Numbered from the stretch's first letter, positions 18,180 to 29,042 are shown. The stretch: DNA of 64,000 nt from Couchioplanes caeruleus (GCF_023499255.1 NZ_CP092183.1:6320501-6384500), one strand, 5' to 3'. Program-made: numbers and translations. Notes: generated from the letters alone by a model not told the origin.

Positions 18180-18445
18180 GGACGCCGCCCGTCACACCCG
18201 TGCGGCAATCGCCATGCCTTGGCCGCGCCGTGCTGCCGGCGCGACGGCCGGGCTTGCGCCCGTCACACCCCTGCGGCAATCGCCATGCCTTGCGGCGCCG
18301 TGCTGCCGGCGCGACGATCGGGCCTGCGCCCGTCACACCCTGCGTCATCACCATGCCTTGGCCGCGCCGTGCTGCCGGCGCGATGGTCAGGCCTGCGCCC
18401 ATCACAAGCTGCAGCATCACCATGGCCAGTGACACCGTCCTGCCG
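18180..18445. repeat. ~70-bp tandem repeat array
   Basis: A block containing GTCACACCC, GCAATCGCCATGCCTTG and GCGCCGTGCTGCCGGCGCGA recurs at 18191, 18262, 18332 and (diverged) 18401, a period of 69-71. It lies in the 17786-18514 gap between the convergent DUF3140 and ArsR genes. Apparent open frames there are repeats read through, not genes. Confidence 0.8.
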
Positions 18446-18514
18446 GCCCGGTAGTCAAGCCGCCGCCCGTCTCGCTCTGCTCACCGTCGGGTGCTGCGCG
18501 GCCCGGGAGGTCGG

Positions 18515-18880
18515 TCAGATGGTGGCGGCCACGGTGCCGATGTCGAGGAGGCCGGCGAGGAGGGCGAGCGCCGCGGGTACCAGGCGGTAGTAGACCCAGG
18601 TGCCTCGTCGGTCGCTGTCCACCAGGCCCGCCTCGCGGAGGACCTTGAGGTGGTGGGAGATCGTCGGCCCGGTCAGCTTGAACGCGCCCGTCAGGTCGCA
18701 GACGCAGACCTCGCCGCCGCCCGCCGAGGCGATCATGGAGAGCAGGCGGAGGCGTACGGGGTCGCCCAGGGCCTTGAACATGGGCGCGAGGGCGCGCGCC
18801 TGGTCGGCCTCGAGGGGCCGGCGTACGACGGGTGCCCAGGCGCCCGACAGCGATGTCATGTCGAAAGAAGTGCTCGGCAT
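18515..18880 (-). CDS. ArsR/SmtB-family transcriptional regulator
   Basis: 121 residues with the winged-helix core: MFKALGDPVRLRLLSMIAS, recognition helix KLTGPTISHHLKVLREAGLV, and wing RRGTWVYYRLVP. The motif EVCVCDLTGAF carries the paired cysteines of the arsenic/antimony site (CVCDL) of ArsR-type repressors. The protein should therefore release DNA on binding As(III) or a similar thiophilic metal. No ars transporter or reductase gene is adjacent, so its target is elsewhere, or is its own promoter in the gap upstream. It starts at ATG 18880. Confidence 0.92.
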   Translation of the reverse strand: MPSTSFDMTSLSGAWAPVVRRPLEADQARALAPMFKALGDPVRLRLLSMIASAGGGEVCVCDLTGAFKLTGPTISHHLKVLREAGLVDSDRRGTWVYYRLVPAALALLAGLLDIGTVAATI

Positions 18881-19787
18881 GCGCCCACCCTTGCAGAGCG
18901 CGGCAAGTCATCCGAACAAGAAACTGACAACTCACTCCTCAGCGCGAGAGCGTCGTCGCCGACAGCCAGAATGCATTGTGGAACAGGGCTTTGCAGCCGG
19001 TGGGCGGGGTGGGCCGAAACGCTCGGTGGACGGAGTATTCCGAGGTGGACGGTGGTCTCGTGGCGTGGGCGGGGCGTTGAGGGCCGCTATTTGAGGTAGG
19101 CCCGAATGGGCGCGGGGGATGCCCGAAGGGACCATGGGGACCACGCATCTTCGGTACCTCAGTCGGGTGGGAGTCGGCTTCTCCCCCGACCTTGGAGCGC
19201 GGATGGTGCGGGAATTTCAACGAGTCGGAAATCCGCCACTGGGTCGTGGTCGCGGCAGGCTGCGTGCGGACAAGGGTGCCCCAGCGCTGGGCGATGCGGG
19301 CGGCAGGAGGCAGCGGCGGCGCGGCGACGATCGGCGAACGAAGGCGTGTACCCAGGCAGCTGGGCACGAAGGAGCGGGCCGGGACCGGCCGGCAGCAAGG
19401 GCTCGGGGGCAGTCTTACCGCCCGGCCCCGGCAGCATGCGCCACTGCTTGAGCGTCGGCCCGCGGCCCCCGCTCCACCGACGAACGCCTGGGCAACCGCC
19501 AGCGTCAGCGAGGGCCGGTGGATGGCCTTACGGCGCCCGGGATGCGCCGCATGGCCCACGGCCACCCGAGGCGCGACGCACGACGCAAAGCCCCACGACC
19601 ACTCGACGCACGACGCACGACGCAAAGCCCCACGACCACTCGACGCACGACGCAAAGCCCCACGACCACTCGACGCACGACGCACGACGCAAAGCCCTAC
19701 AGCCACCCGACGCCCGGCTCCACGACCACCCGACGCGCGGCGCGAAGTCCCGGGGTCAGGGCAGCGGTGGGGTGGCGGCCGGCCGGG
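18881..19787. other. Gene-free ~900-base region upstream of arsR-like gene and downstream of polA
   Basis: No gene supported on either strand; several open frames have repetitive, arginine-rich translations. From 19570 to 19720 there is a tandem array in which CGCAAAGCCC recurs at 19585, 19621, 19651 and 19687 (30-base unit with optional 6-base CGACGCA insert). Confidence 0.6.
19575..19716. repeat. 30/36-bp tandem repeat array
   Basis: Unit ACGCAAAGCCCCACGACCAC, alternating between 36- and 30-base spacing according to whether an extra ACGCACG step is present. It ends near the polA stop codon. Confidence 0.85.
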
Positions 19788-22481
19788 TCAGTGGTCGGCG
19801 CTGTTCCAGTCGTGGCCGAGGCCTACTGAGACTTCGAGGGGGACCGAGAGGGGGTACGCCGCTCCCATTTCTCGGCGGACGAGGGATTCGAGGGGTTCTC
19901 GTTCGCCGGGGGCCACGTCGAAGACGAGTTCGTCGTGGACCTGGAGGAGCATGCGGGACTTGAGGCCGGCCTCACGGATCGCCGTGTCGATGTGGAGCAT
20001 GGCCAGTTTGATGATGTCGGCCGCCGAGCCCTGGATGGGGGCGTTGAGGGCCATGCGTTCGGCCATTTCGCGGCGTTGGCGGTTGTCGCTGCTCAGGTCC
20101 GGGAGGTAACGGCGGCGGCCGAGGATGGTGGCCGTGTAGCCGTCCTGGACCGCTCGGCGCACGACGGCCTGGAGGTAGTCGCGGACGCCGCCGAAGCGTT
20201 CGAAGTATTCCGTCATCAGGCCACGGGCTTCCTCCGTGGTGATGGTGAGCTGGTTGGACAGGCCGAAGGCGCTGAGGCCGTACGCGAGGCCGTAGTTCAT
20301 CGCCTTGATCTTGCGGCGCTGATCGGGGACGACCTCCTCGACCGGGACGTGGAAGACGCTCGAGGCGGTGGCCGCGTGGAAGTCGGCACCCGAGTTGAAG
20401 GCCGCGATGAGGGCCTCGTCGCCGGAGAGGTGCGCCATGATGCGCATCTCGATCTGGCTGTAGTCGGCCGTCATCAGCGACTCGTAGCCCTCCCCCACCA
20501 CGAAGGCGCGGCGGATGCGGCGGCCCTCCTCGGTGCGGATGGGGATGTTCTGCAGGTTGGGGTCGGTCGAGGAGAGCCGGCCGGTGGCCGCCACGGTCTG
20601 GTTGAACGTGGTGTGGATGCGCCCGTCCTCGGAGACCGACTTGAGCAGGCCGTCCACCGTGGACTTCAGCTTGGCCACGTCGCGGTGGCGCAGGAGGTGC
20701 TCGAGCAGCGGGTCGCCGGTCTGGGCGAACAGGCTCTGCAGCGCGTCGGCGTCGGTGGTGTAACCGGACTTGATGCGCTTGGTCTTGGGCAGGTTGCGCT
20801 CGACGAAGAGGATCTCCTGCAGCTGCTTGGGCGAGCCGAGGTTGAACTCGCGCCCGACCACCTCGTGCGCCGCCTGCTGGGCCGCCTTGACCTCGGCGGC
20901 GAAGTGGGCCTCGAGCTCGGAGAGGTACTGCGTGTCGGCCGCGATGCCGACGTGCTCCATCTCGCCGAGCACGATCTCGAGCGGCTGTTCGACCTCCGCG
21001 AGCAGGCGCTGGGAGGCGCCGTCGTCGCGGGACAGCTCCTCGATGAGGGTGTCGGCGAGGTCGAGGGTGGCCCGGGCGCGGAGCATGACGTTCTGCTCGG
21101 CCGCGGCGCTGTCCTCGCCGAGGCCGTCGAAGGTGAGCTGGCCGTCGTCGGGGGCGTCGACGCGCAGCTCCCGCTTGAGGTAGCGCAGGGCCAGGTCGGT
21201 GAGGTCGTACGCCCGCTGGTCGGGCTTGGCGAGGTAGGCGGCGAGGGCGGTGTCGACGCGGACGCCCGCGAGCGACCAGCCGTGCGCCCGGAACGCGAGC
21301 ATCGCCGGCTTCGCGTCGTGGATGATCTTCGGCCGGTCGGGGTCGGCGAGCCAGGCGGCAACGGCCCGTTCGTCGGCCTCGTCCAGGGCGGCCGGGTCGA
21401 ACCAGGCGGCCGGGCCGTCGCCGGTGGCCACCGCGATGCCGGTGAGCGAGCCGGTGCCGCGGCCGAAGCTGCCGGTGACGGCGACGCCCACGGGAGCCGC
21501 GGCGGCGTGTCGGCCCAGCCAGGCGGCCACCTCGCCGGTGCGCAGGACCGTGCCGGACAGGTCGAAGCCCGCCTCCGCCTCGGGCTCGACGGTCTCGAGG
21601 TACGAATACAGCCGCTCGCGCAGGACCCGGAACTCCAGCGCGTCGAAGACCTGGTGCACCGCCTCGCGGTCCCAGCCCTGCCACTTGACGTCCTCGGGGC
21701 GCAGCGGCAGCTCGAGGTCGCAGACCAGCGCGTTGATCTCGTAGTTGCGCATGACGTCGGCGAGATGGGCGCGCAGATTCTCGCCGGCCTTGCCCTTGAT
21801 CTCGTCGACGTGGGCGATGATGCCGTCGAGGCCGCCGTACTGATTGATCCACTTGGCGGCGGTCTTGTCACCCACGCCGGGCACGCCGGGCAGGTTGTCG
21901 CTCGCCTCGCCGACCAGGGCGGCCTTGTCGCGGTAGCGCTCGGGGGGCACGCCGTACTTCGCCTCGATGGCCTCGGGCGTCATCCGCCAGACCTCGGACA
22001 CGCCGCGGACCGGGTAGAGGATCGTCACGTGCTCGCCGGCGAGCTGGAACGCGTCCCGGTCACCGGTGGAGATGACCACGTCGAAGCCGGCGTCGCGGGC
22101 CTGGCAGGAGAGCGTGCCGATGACGTCGTCCGCCTCATAGCCGGGCTTCTCCACCACCGGGATGCGCAGCGCCTGCAGCACCTCCTTGACCAGGCTCACC
22201 TGGCCCAGGAAGGGCTGCGGGGTCTCGGAGCGGCCGGCTTTGTAATCCGCGTACTTCTCCGTGCGGAAGGACTGCCGGGAGACGTCGAACGCCACCACGA
22301 TGTGCGTCGGCTTCTCGTCGCGCAGCATGTTGATGAGCATCGAGGTGAAGCCGAACACGGCGTTGGTGGGTTGCCCCGTCTGCGTGGAGAAGTTCTCCAC
22401 GGGCAGTGCGAAGAAGGCCCGGTAGGCCAGCGAGTGGCCGTCGAGCAGCAGCAAGCGGGGGGTCTGGGCGTCGTCGCTCAC
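19788..22481 (-). CDS. polA: DNA polymerase I
   Basis: 897 residues. The N-terminal 5'-nuclease domain (about 1-300) begins LLLLDGHSLAYRAFFALP and contains YEADDVIGTLS and GVPGVGDKTAAKW. The middle domain (about 305-500) has the 3'-5' exonuclease fold but no first-motif DxE (VGVAVTGSFGRG instead), so proofreading is probably absent. The polymerase domain has motif A TADYSQIEMRIMAHLSGD, motif B RRKIKAMNYGLAYGLS and motif C QVHDELVFD. PolA fills gaps in replication and repair and removes RNA primers. It lies 54 bases downstream of an ABC ATPase gene on the same strand. Confidence 0.98.
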   Translation of the reverse strand: MSDDAQTPRLLLLDGHSLAYRAFFALPVENFSTQTGQPTNAVFGFTSMLINMLRDEKPTHIVVAFDVSRQSFRTEKYADYKAGRSETPQPFLGQVSLVKEVLQALRIPVVEKPGYEADDVIGTLSCQARDAGFDVVISTGDRDAFQLAGEHVTILYPVRGVSEVWRMTPEAIEAKYGVPPERYRDKAALVGEASDNLPGVPGVGDKTAAKWINQYGGLDGIIAHVDEIKGKAGENLRAHLADVMRNYEINALVCDLELPLRPEDVKWQGWDREAVHQVFDALEFRVLRERLYSYLETVEPEAEAGFDLSGTVLRTGEVAAWLGRHAAAAPVGVAVTGSFGRGTGSLTGIAVATGDGPAAWFDPAALDEADERAVAAWLADPDRPKIIHDAKPAMLAFRAHGWSLAGVRVDTALAAYLAKPDQRAYDLTDLALRYLKRELRVDAPDDGQLTFDGLGEDSAAAEQNVMLRARATLDLADTLIEELSRDDGASQRLLAEVEQPLEIVLGEMEHVGIAADTQYLSELEAHFAAEVKAAQQAAHEVVGREFNLGSPKQLQEILFVERNLPKTKRIKSGYTTDADALQSLFAQTGDPLLEHLLRHRDVAKLKSTVDGLLKSVSEDGRIHTTFNQTVAATGRLSSTDPNLQNIPIRTEEGRRIRRAFVVGEGYESLMTADYSQIEMRIMAHLSGDEALIAAFNSGADFHAATASSVFHVPVEEVVPDQRRKIKAMNYGLAYGLSAFGLSNQLTITTEEARGLMTEYFERFGGVRDYLQAVVRRAVQDGYTATILGRRRYLPDLSSDNRQRREMAERMALNAPIQGSAADIIKLAMLHIDTAIREAGLKSRMLLQVHDELVFDVAPGEREPLESLVRREMGAAYPLSVPLEVSVGLGHDWNSADH

Positions 22482-22535
22482 GTCGGAGAACTCTAGTCCC
22501 GGGGTACGACAACTCCGCGGACCACCCCGCCTGCT

Positions 22536-23296
<761 letters not shown>

Positions 23297-23300
<4 letters not shown>

Positions 23301-24322
23301 GTTCCCGCTCCTCCCGGCCCCGACGTGGGCCCCGGATAGGGCGCCACCCCGCCCTGCTCCGCGGCGATGCCCTGCAGCTTCTGCCGGGCCCGGCCGGCGG
23401 CGCCGTAACCCTTGCTGAAGTGTCGCTCGACGAAGAACTGGGCGACCATCAGGACGCTGCAGATGATCAGATACCAGATCACCGCCGCCACGAGCACGGG
23501 CAGGACCACGAACGTCCGGGCCTTGATGGCGTTGAGCTGGAAGAACAATTCATAGGTCACGGGTACGAAGGCCACCAGCGAGGTGTCCTTGACCATGGCG
23601 ATGACCTCGTTGCCGGTCGGCGGGACGATCACGCGCATGGCTTGCGGCAGCACGACCCGGCGCAGCACCTGGCCACGGGACAGGCCCAGCGCCACCGCCG
23701 CCTCGGACTGGCCGGGGTCGATCGACTGGATGCCGGCGCGGACGATCTCCGCCATGTACGCGGCCTCCGACAGCCCCAGCGCGAGCATGCCCGCGACGAA
23801 CCCGGCGAGCAGATCGCTGGCCTTCACGCTGTAGAACTGCGCGTTCAGGTCGTCGATGCCGAACAGCTTGCCGATCTGCTGGTCGAACGGCAGACCGAAG
23901 CCGATCCGGTCCCACAGGATGTTCAGGTTGCCGAAGAGGATCGCGAGCACGAGCCGCGGCACCGCCCGGAAGAACCAGGTGTAGAGCCACGCCACCCAGC
24001 TGAGGATGGGGTTGTCCGACAGCCGCATGATCGCGATGACCACGCCCAGCACGACGCCGATGAGCATCGACGTGATGGTGAGCAGGATCGTGCCGCGCAG
24101 GCCCTCGAGCACCGGCTCGGTGAACATGACGCCGCGCTTGCCGGGCTCGTACGAGGAGAAGATGAACGACCAGCGGAACTGGTCGTTCGTGACGAGCATG
24201 TGCACGAACATCGCGGTGAGCACCGCGAGCACCGCGATGGCCAGCCATCGCCCGGGGTGCCGCACGGGCACGGCCTTGATCGCTTCAGGCCGTGCCCGTC
24301 CGGGGGTGTTCTGGTCGCTCAT
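23297..24322 (-). CDS. Polar amino-acid ABC transporter permease
   Basis: 341 residues with about six membrane helices. The inner-membrane EAA loop reads [23 protein letters not shown], and [17 protein letters not shown] is a HisM/GlnP-family hallmark. Only one permease gene accompanies the ATPase, so the channel is presumably a homodimer. It lies 7 bases after the binding-protein gene and overlaps the ATPase start, forming one operon. Confidence 0.95.
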
Positions 24323-24329
24323 GCGCGGG

Positions 24330-25238
24330 TCAGGAGACCTGCGGGTTGACGGCCGGGTCGCTGATCGCGCCGGCCTCGACGCCCCACTTGCTGAGGATCG
24401 TCTTGTACGTGCCGTCCGCGATCAGCGCCTTCAGCGCGCCCTCGATCGCCGCACCGAAGTCCGCCTGCGCCTTGGGCAGCACGTAGCCGTACGGGGCCGA
24501 ATCGTAGATGTCGCCTACCAGGGCCAGCTGGCCGTTGGTCTGCTTGACCGCGTACGCGCACACCGGCGAGTCCGCCAGCATCGCGTCGTCCTTGCCGGTC
24601 ACGACGGCGTTGGTGGCGTCGCTCTGGGCCTGGTACTGGTCGATCGTGATCTTCGGCTTGCCGGCGTCGGTGCACTTCTTCGAGCGCGCCTTGATGTCGT
24701 CGACCTGCACCGTCGCGGTCTGCACGGCGATCTTCTTGCCGCAGGCGTCGTCGGCGTTGATCGTGCCGCCGGCCTTGGCCGCCCACTGGGTGCCCGCGGA
24801 GAAGTAGGAGACCATCGTGGCCTCCTTCAACCGGTCGGGGTTCACCGTGAACGAGGAGACGCCGACCGTGTACTTGCCCGAGCTCACGCCCGGGATGATG
24901 CTGTCGAACGTCGCCGACTGCCACTCGGTCTTCAGGCCCAGCTTCTGCGCGACCGCGTTGAACAGGTCGACGTCGAAGCCCTTGACCGTCTTGCCGTCGG
25001 CGTCCAGGAACTCGCTCGGCGCGTACGAGGAGTCCGTACCGATGACGAGCTTGCCGGCCGACTTGATCGCGGCCGGGACCTTGTCCGCCAGGGAGGTGTC
25101 GGCCGAGGCCGACGGGACCGGGGCGCTCGAGCCGGTGTCATCGCCGGACTCCTCGCCGCAGGCGGCCAGCGACACGGTCATCGCGGCCGCAACGGCCAGG
25201 CCGAGGATCGCCCGGCGGCCAGATGAGATGCGGAACAT
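24330..25238 (-). CDS. Amino-acid ABC transporter substrate-binding lipoprotein
   Basis: 302 residues. A signal peptide with lipobox (MTVSLAAC) is followed by an acidic Ser/Asp spacer and the family-3 solute-binding fold: IGTDSSYAPSEFLDADGKTV, then VKGFDVDLFNAVAQKLGL and ISDPAVNPQ at the C-terminus. It captures a polar amino acid outside the membrane. The ATG has AAGGAG at good spacing. It starts 30 bases after the end of livF, so reading could continue from the branched-chain operon. Confidence 0.93.
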   Translation of the reverse strand: MFRISSGRRAILGLAVAAAMTVSLAACGEESGDDTGSSAPVPSASADTSLADKVPAAIKSAGKLVIGTDSSYAPSEFLDADGKTVKGFDVDLFNAVAQKLGLKTEWQSATFDSIIPGVSSGKYTVGVSSFTVNPDRLKEATMVSYFSAGTQWAAKAGGTINADDACGKKIAVQTATVQVDDIKARSKKCTDAGKPKITIDQYQAQSDATNAVVTGKDDAMLADSPVCAYAVKQTNGQLALVGDIYDSAPYGYVLPKAQADFGAAIEGALKALIADGTYKTILSKWGVEAGAISDPAVNPQVS

Positions 25239-25268
25239 CGTCAGTTACTCCTTATTGCGGGGGGTCGG

Positions 25269-25979
25269 TCAGGCGACACCCAGGTAGGCGTCCTTCACCG
25301 AGGAATCGTGCAGCAGCTCGGAGCCGGTGCCGGACTTGACGATCCGGCCGGTCTCCAGCACGTACGCGCGGTGTGCGCGCGACAGGGCCTGCTGGGCGTT
25401 CTGCTCCACCAGCAGGACGGTCGTGCCCTGCTGATTGATCTCGACGATGATGTCGAAGATCTGCTGGATCAGCATGGGCGCGAGACCCATCGACGGCTCG
25501 TCGAGCAGCAGCAGCTTCGGCCGGCTCATCAGTGCCCGGCCGACCGCCAGCATCTGCTGCTCACCGCCGGACATCGTGCCGCCGACCTGCTTCTCCCGCT
25601 CTTTGAGCCGGGGGAACAGGCTGAAGGCCCGGTCCATGTCCTCCTTGATCTCGGCCCGGTTCCGGCGCGTGTACGCGCCCATCTCCAGGTTCTCGCGCAC
25701 GGTCATGCCGGGGAAGATGCCGCGGCCCTCCGGCGACTGCGAGACCCCCCGGACGACGCGCAGGTCCGCGCGCATCTTGGTGATGTCCTCGCCGTTGAAC
25801 CGGATGGAGCCCTGCGCCACCGGGCGCAGCCCCGAGATCGCCCGCATCGTCGTCGTCTTGCCGGCGCCGTTGGCGCCGATCAGGGCCACGATCTCGCCCT
25901 CGCCGACGGTCATGCTGATGCCGTGCAGGGCCTGGATGCGGCCGTACAGCAGCGTCACGTCCTGCAACTCAAGCAGCAT
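25269..25979 (-). CDS. livF: Branched-chain amino-acid ABC transporter ATPase LivF
   Basis: 236 residues with Walker A GANGAGKTTTMRAISGL, Q-loop GVSQSPEGRGIFPGMTV, signature MSGGEQQMLAVGRALM and Walker B LLLLDEPSMGLAP; the phrase SQSPEGRGIFP is typical of LivF. It pairs with LivG to drive import of leucine, isoleucine and valine or related compounds. Its start overlaps the livG stop by 11 bases. Confidence 0.95.
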   Translation of the reverse strand: MLLELQDVTLLYGRIQALHGISMTVGEGEIVALIGANGAGKTTTMRAISGLRPVAQGSIRFNGEDITKMRADLRVVRGVSQSPEGRGIFPGMTVRENLEMGAYTRRNRAEIKEDMDRAFSLFPRLKEREKQVGGTMSGGEQQMLAVGRALMSRPKLLLLDEPSMGLAPMLIQQIFDIIVEINQQGTTVLLVEQNAQQALSRAHRAYVLETGRIVKSGTGSELLHDSSVKDAYLGVA

Positions 25980-26871
25980 CGGTCGGGACCCCCAGGTACG
26001 CCGCGATCACCTTCGGGTCGTCCCGCACCTCGGCGGGCGTACCCTCGGCGATCTTCTTGCCGAACTCCAGCACCACGATCCGGTCGGTGACGCCCATGAC
26101 CAGGCGCATGTCGTGCTCGATGAGCAGCACGGTCACCCCGGTGTCACGGATCTTGCGGATCAGATCGAGCAGCTCGACCTTCTCCGCGGGCGTGAACCCG
26201 GCCGCCGGCTCGTCCAGGCACAGCAGCGTCGGGTTGGTCGCCAGGGCCCGCGCGATCTCCAGCCGGCGCTGCTCGCCGTACGAGAGGTTGCGGGAGACCT
26301 CCCCCGCCCGGCGCTCGATGCCCACGAAGCGCAAGAGCTCCAGGCTCTTCTCCCGGCCCGCCTTCTCCTCGTGCCAGTGCCGGGGAAGCCGGAACAACGC
26401 GCCGATCACGCTGGTCTTGTGGTGCGCGTCCGCGCCCACCATGACGTTCTCCAGCGCGGTCATCTCGGGGAAGAGCCGCACGTTCTGGAACGTACGGGCG
26501 ATGCCGCCGCGGGTGATCTCGTGCTTCTTGCGGCCGACGATCGACTCGCCCTGGAAGCGGATGCCGCCGCTGGTCGGCCGGTAGACGCCGGTCATGGCGT
26601 TGAAGCAGGTCGTCTTGCCCGCGCCGTTCGGGCCGATGAGGCCGAAGATCTCACCCTTGCGCAGCGAGAAGCTGACGTCGTTGAGCGCGACCACGCCGCC
26701 GAAGCGCAGCGTGACGTGGTCCACCTCCAGCAGCACGTCACCCGATCGGCCGCCGGAGAGCTCCGGCTCGCCCACCGACTTGCCGACGGTCCCGGTCGGA
26801 ACCGCCCGGTCGACCGGACGGGCGTTCGCCGCGTCCAGCTCCTGCGGCGTCTCCATGTGTGGCTCGCTCAC
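25969..26871 (-). CDS. livG: Branched-chain amino-acid ABC transporter ATPase LivG
   Basis: 300 residues from GTG 26871, which overlaps the livM stop as GTGA and has a strong AAGGAGG ten bases upstream. About 45 N-terminal residues precede the ATPase, which has Walker A GPNGAGKTTCFNAMTGVYRP, the LivG-type loop ITRGGIARTFQNVRLFPEMT, signature NLSYGEQRRLEIARAL and Walker B LLCLDEPAAGFTP. ATG 26856 is an alternative start. The frame remains open upstream across livM, but that is a shadow. Confidence 0.94.
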   Translation of the reverse strand: MSEPHMETPQELDAANARPVDRAVPTGTVGKSVGEPELSGGRSGDVLLEVDHVTLRFGGVVALNDVSFSLRKGEIFGLIGPNGAGKTTCFNAMTGVYRPTSGGIRFQGESIVGRKKHEITRGGIARTFQNVRLFPEMTALENVMVGADAHHKTSVIGALFRLPRHWHEEKAGREKSLELLRFVGIERRAGEVSRNLSYGEQRRLEIARALATNPTLLCLDEPAAGFTPAEKVELLDLIRKIRDTGVTVLLIEHDMRLVMGVTDRIVVLEFGKKIAEGTPAEVRDDPKVIAAYLGVPTDAA

Positions 26872-28016
26872 TGCGGAGCCACCTCCTTCTCGCGGTCCTT
26901 GAGCTCCATCGCGCGGCGGCGGCTCGGGATCAGGCCCTGCGGCCGGAAGATCATGATCGCGATGATCACGAGACCGAAGATCGCGAAGCGGAACCCGAAC
27001 AGGTCCGTGTGGAAGATCGGGTCCTGGATGCCACGCAACCGGTCCGGGATGTACGAGATCAGCGCACCGCCCAGGATGGCACCGAAGATGTTGCCCGAAC
27101 CACCCATGACGACGCCGGAGAGCACCAGGATCGAGAACTGCAGGATGAACGTCTGCGAGTTCATGAAGCCCTGCTGACCGGCGAACATGACGCCGCCCAG
27201 ACCACCGATGAACGCGCCGATCGCAAACGCCCACAGCTTGTACTTGATCGTGCGCACTCCCATGATCTCCGCGGCCTCCTCGTCCTCGCGGATCGCGAGC
27301 CACGAGCGGCCGACCCGGCTGCGGTCGAGGTTCCGCACGCCGAAGATCACCAGGATGATCACCGTCAGGCCGAGCCAGTAGTACGGCGTGGCGTCCGCCA
27401 CCCCGAAGATCGGCTTGCCGTCGGCGTACGAGCCCGGCGGGTGCGGGATGTCCGAGAAGCCCCGGTCACCCCGCAGCGTCTCCGAACTCGTCGCGAAGAT
27501 GCGGATGATCTCGGCGAAGCCCAGCGTCACGATCGCCAGGTAGTCGCCGCGCAGCCGCAGCGTCGGCCAGCCCAGGATCAGCCCGGAGAGCATGGTGATC
27601 GCCAGCGCGACCGGAATGGCCGCGAGCCACGGCCACTTGGTGTGCAGGACGCTGTCCGGCGAGGTCAGCATCGCCACCGTGTACGCGCCCACCGCGAAGA
27701 AGCCCACGTACCCGAGGTCGAGCAGGCCGGCGAACCCGACCACCACGTTCAGGCCCAGCGCCAGCAGCACGTAGTACGACATGTTGAACAGTGCGCTGGG
27801 CCAGTCGATGCCCTCGGTGATGATCTGCGGGCCGATCACGGGCACGTCGGCCACGTACGGCAGCAGGTACGCGATCGCGGCGAACACCAGGGCGAGGACC
27901 GTACGGACCGCCCAGTGCTGACGGCCGAACCAGCCGCGCACGCCGCCCGACGTACGCCAGTTCTTGGTCTCCGCGGCCGGCACCGCGCCGGTCGGCGGAG
28001 TTTCGGTCGTCGTCAT
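26868..28016 (-). CDS. livM: Branched-chain amino-acid ABC transporter permease LivM
   Basis: 382 residues, strongly hydrophobic, about ten helices. Family marks are GLNVVVGFAGLLDLGYVGFFAVGAY and LGWPTLRLRGDYLAIVTLGFAEI, the latter the conserved cytoplasmic loop. It forms the inner-membrane channel with LivH. The stop codon overlaps livG, and its start overlaps the livH stop by 4 bases. Confidence 0.96.
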   Translation of the reverse strand: MTTTETPPTGAVPAAETKNWRTSGGVRGWFGRQHWAVRTVLALVFAAIAYLLPYVADVPVIGPQIITEGIDWPSALFNMSYYVLLALGLNVVVGFAGLLDLGYVGFFAVGAYTVAMLTSPDSVLHTKWPWLAAIPVALAITMLSGLILGWPTLRLRGDYLAIVTLGFAEIIRIFATSSETLRGDRGFSDIPHPPGSYADGKPIFGVADATPYYWLGLTVIILVIFGVRNLDRSRVGRSWLAIREDEEAAEIMGVRTIKYKLWAFAIGAFIGGLGGVMFAGQQGFMNSQTFILQFSILVLSGVVMGGSGNIFGAILGGALISYIPDRLRGIQDPIFHTDLFGFRFAIFGLVIIAIMIFRPQGLIPSRRRAMELKDREKEVAPQ

Positions 28017-28963
28017 GCGCGGGCCCTCCCCAGACTCTCACCCAGCAGGCCCGTGGGACGGACCAGCAGGATCAATACCAGCAGGACGAACGACGCGGCG
28101 TGCAGCCACTGCGTGCCGAACAGCCCGGCCGCGTAGTTCTGCAGGACGCCCAGCAGCAGGCCACCCAGCAGGGCGCCGCGCAGGTTGCCGATGCCGCCGA
28201 GCACGGCGGCGGTGAACGCCTCGATCCCCAGCAGGAAGCCGGCGTCGAACCGGGTCACGCCGATCTTCAGGTCGTACATGACCGCGGCGATACCGGCCAT
28301 CAGGCCGCCGAGGAGGAACACGAGCGCGATGACGCGGCTCTTGTTGACGCCCATCAGCGCCGCGCTGTCCGGGTTCTGCGCCACGGCGCGGATGCCGCGG
28401 CCGAGACGGGAACGGTTGATGAAGCGGTCGAGCACGAACATCGCCACGAGCGCCAGCACGATGATCAGAATCTGCAGATTCGTCACGTGCATGTTGCCGA
28501 TCACGACGACGTCGGTCGGCCGGATCAGCGGTGGCACACCGGTGATGTTGCGCTGGGTGACCACGCCGACGGTCTCCGAGATGAACAGGGAGGCGCCGAT
28601 CGCGGTGATCAGGAACGCGAGCGGCGGTGCGTTACGGCGACGCAGCGGCCGGTAGGCCACGAGCTCGACGCCGAGCGCGGTCACACCGGAGATGATGATC
28701 GCGGCGATCAGGCCCAGCAGCAGGTAGCCGAGGACCGCGTACACGTTGGGGGTGGCCGAGTTCTGGTCCAGCCCGAAAAATCCCCACACGATCAGACACG
28801 CGTAGGAACCGAGCAGGAAGACCTCGGAGTGGGCGAAGTTGATCAGGCGAAGCACGCCGTAGACCAGGGTGTATCCCAGGGCGAACAACGCGATGATCGC
28901 GCCCTGGGCAAGTCCCGTGATCGTGAGCGGTCCGAAGTCCTGAATCAGACCGGAGAAGTTCAC
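28013..28963 (-). CDS. livH: Branched-chain amino-acid ABC transporter permease LivH
   Basis: 316 residues with about eight helices; QGAIIALFALGYTLVYGVLR and INFAHSEVFLLGSY at the start and LGGIGNLRGALLGGLLLG near the end are LivH signatures. Partner of LivM in the channel. It begins 79 bases after the binding-protein gene, which contains no recognisable strong terminator, so the five genes are probably one operon. Confidence 0.96.
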   Translation of the reverse strand: MNFSGLIQDFGPLTITGLAQGAIIALFALGYTLVYGVLRLINFAHSEVFLLGSYACLIVWGFFGLDQNSATPNVYAVLGYLLLGLIAAIIISGVTALGVELVAYRPLRRRNAPPLAFLITAIGASLFISETVGVVTQRNITGVPPLIRPTDVVVIGNMHVTNLQILIIVLALVAMFVLDRFINRSRLGRGIRAVAQNPDSAALMGVNKSRVIALVFLLGGLMAGIAAVMYDLKIGVTRFDAGFLLGIEAFTAAVLGGIGNLRGALLGGLLLGVLQNYAAGLFGTQWLHAASFVLLVLILLVRPTGLLGESLGRARA

Positions 28964-29042
28964 AAGGGGCTCCTGAAACGAAGAGGTCGGTGCGGCCGGA
29001 GATCATCCGGCCGCACCGGCCCTACAGCGACTTACAGCAGAA

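Noticed and set aside
18939..19706. Minus-strand frame of 255 codons in the polA/arsR gap
   Set aside because: Composed largely of translated repeats with no conserved motif or ribosome site.
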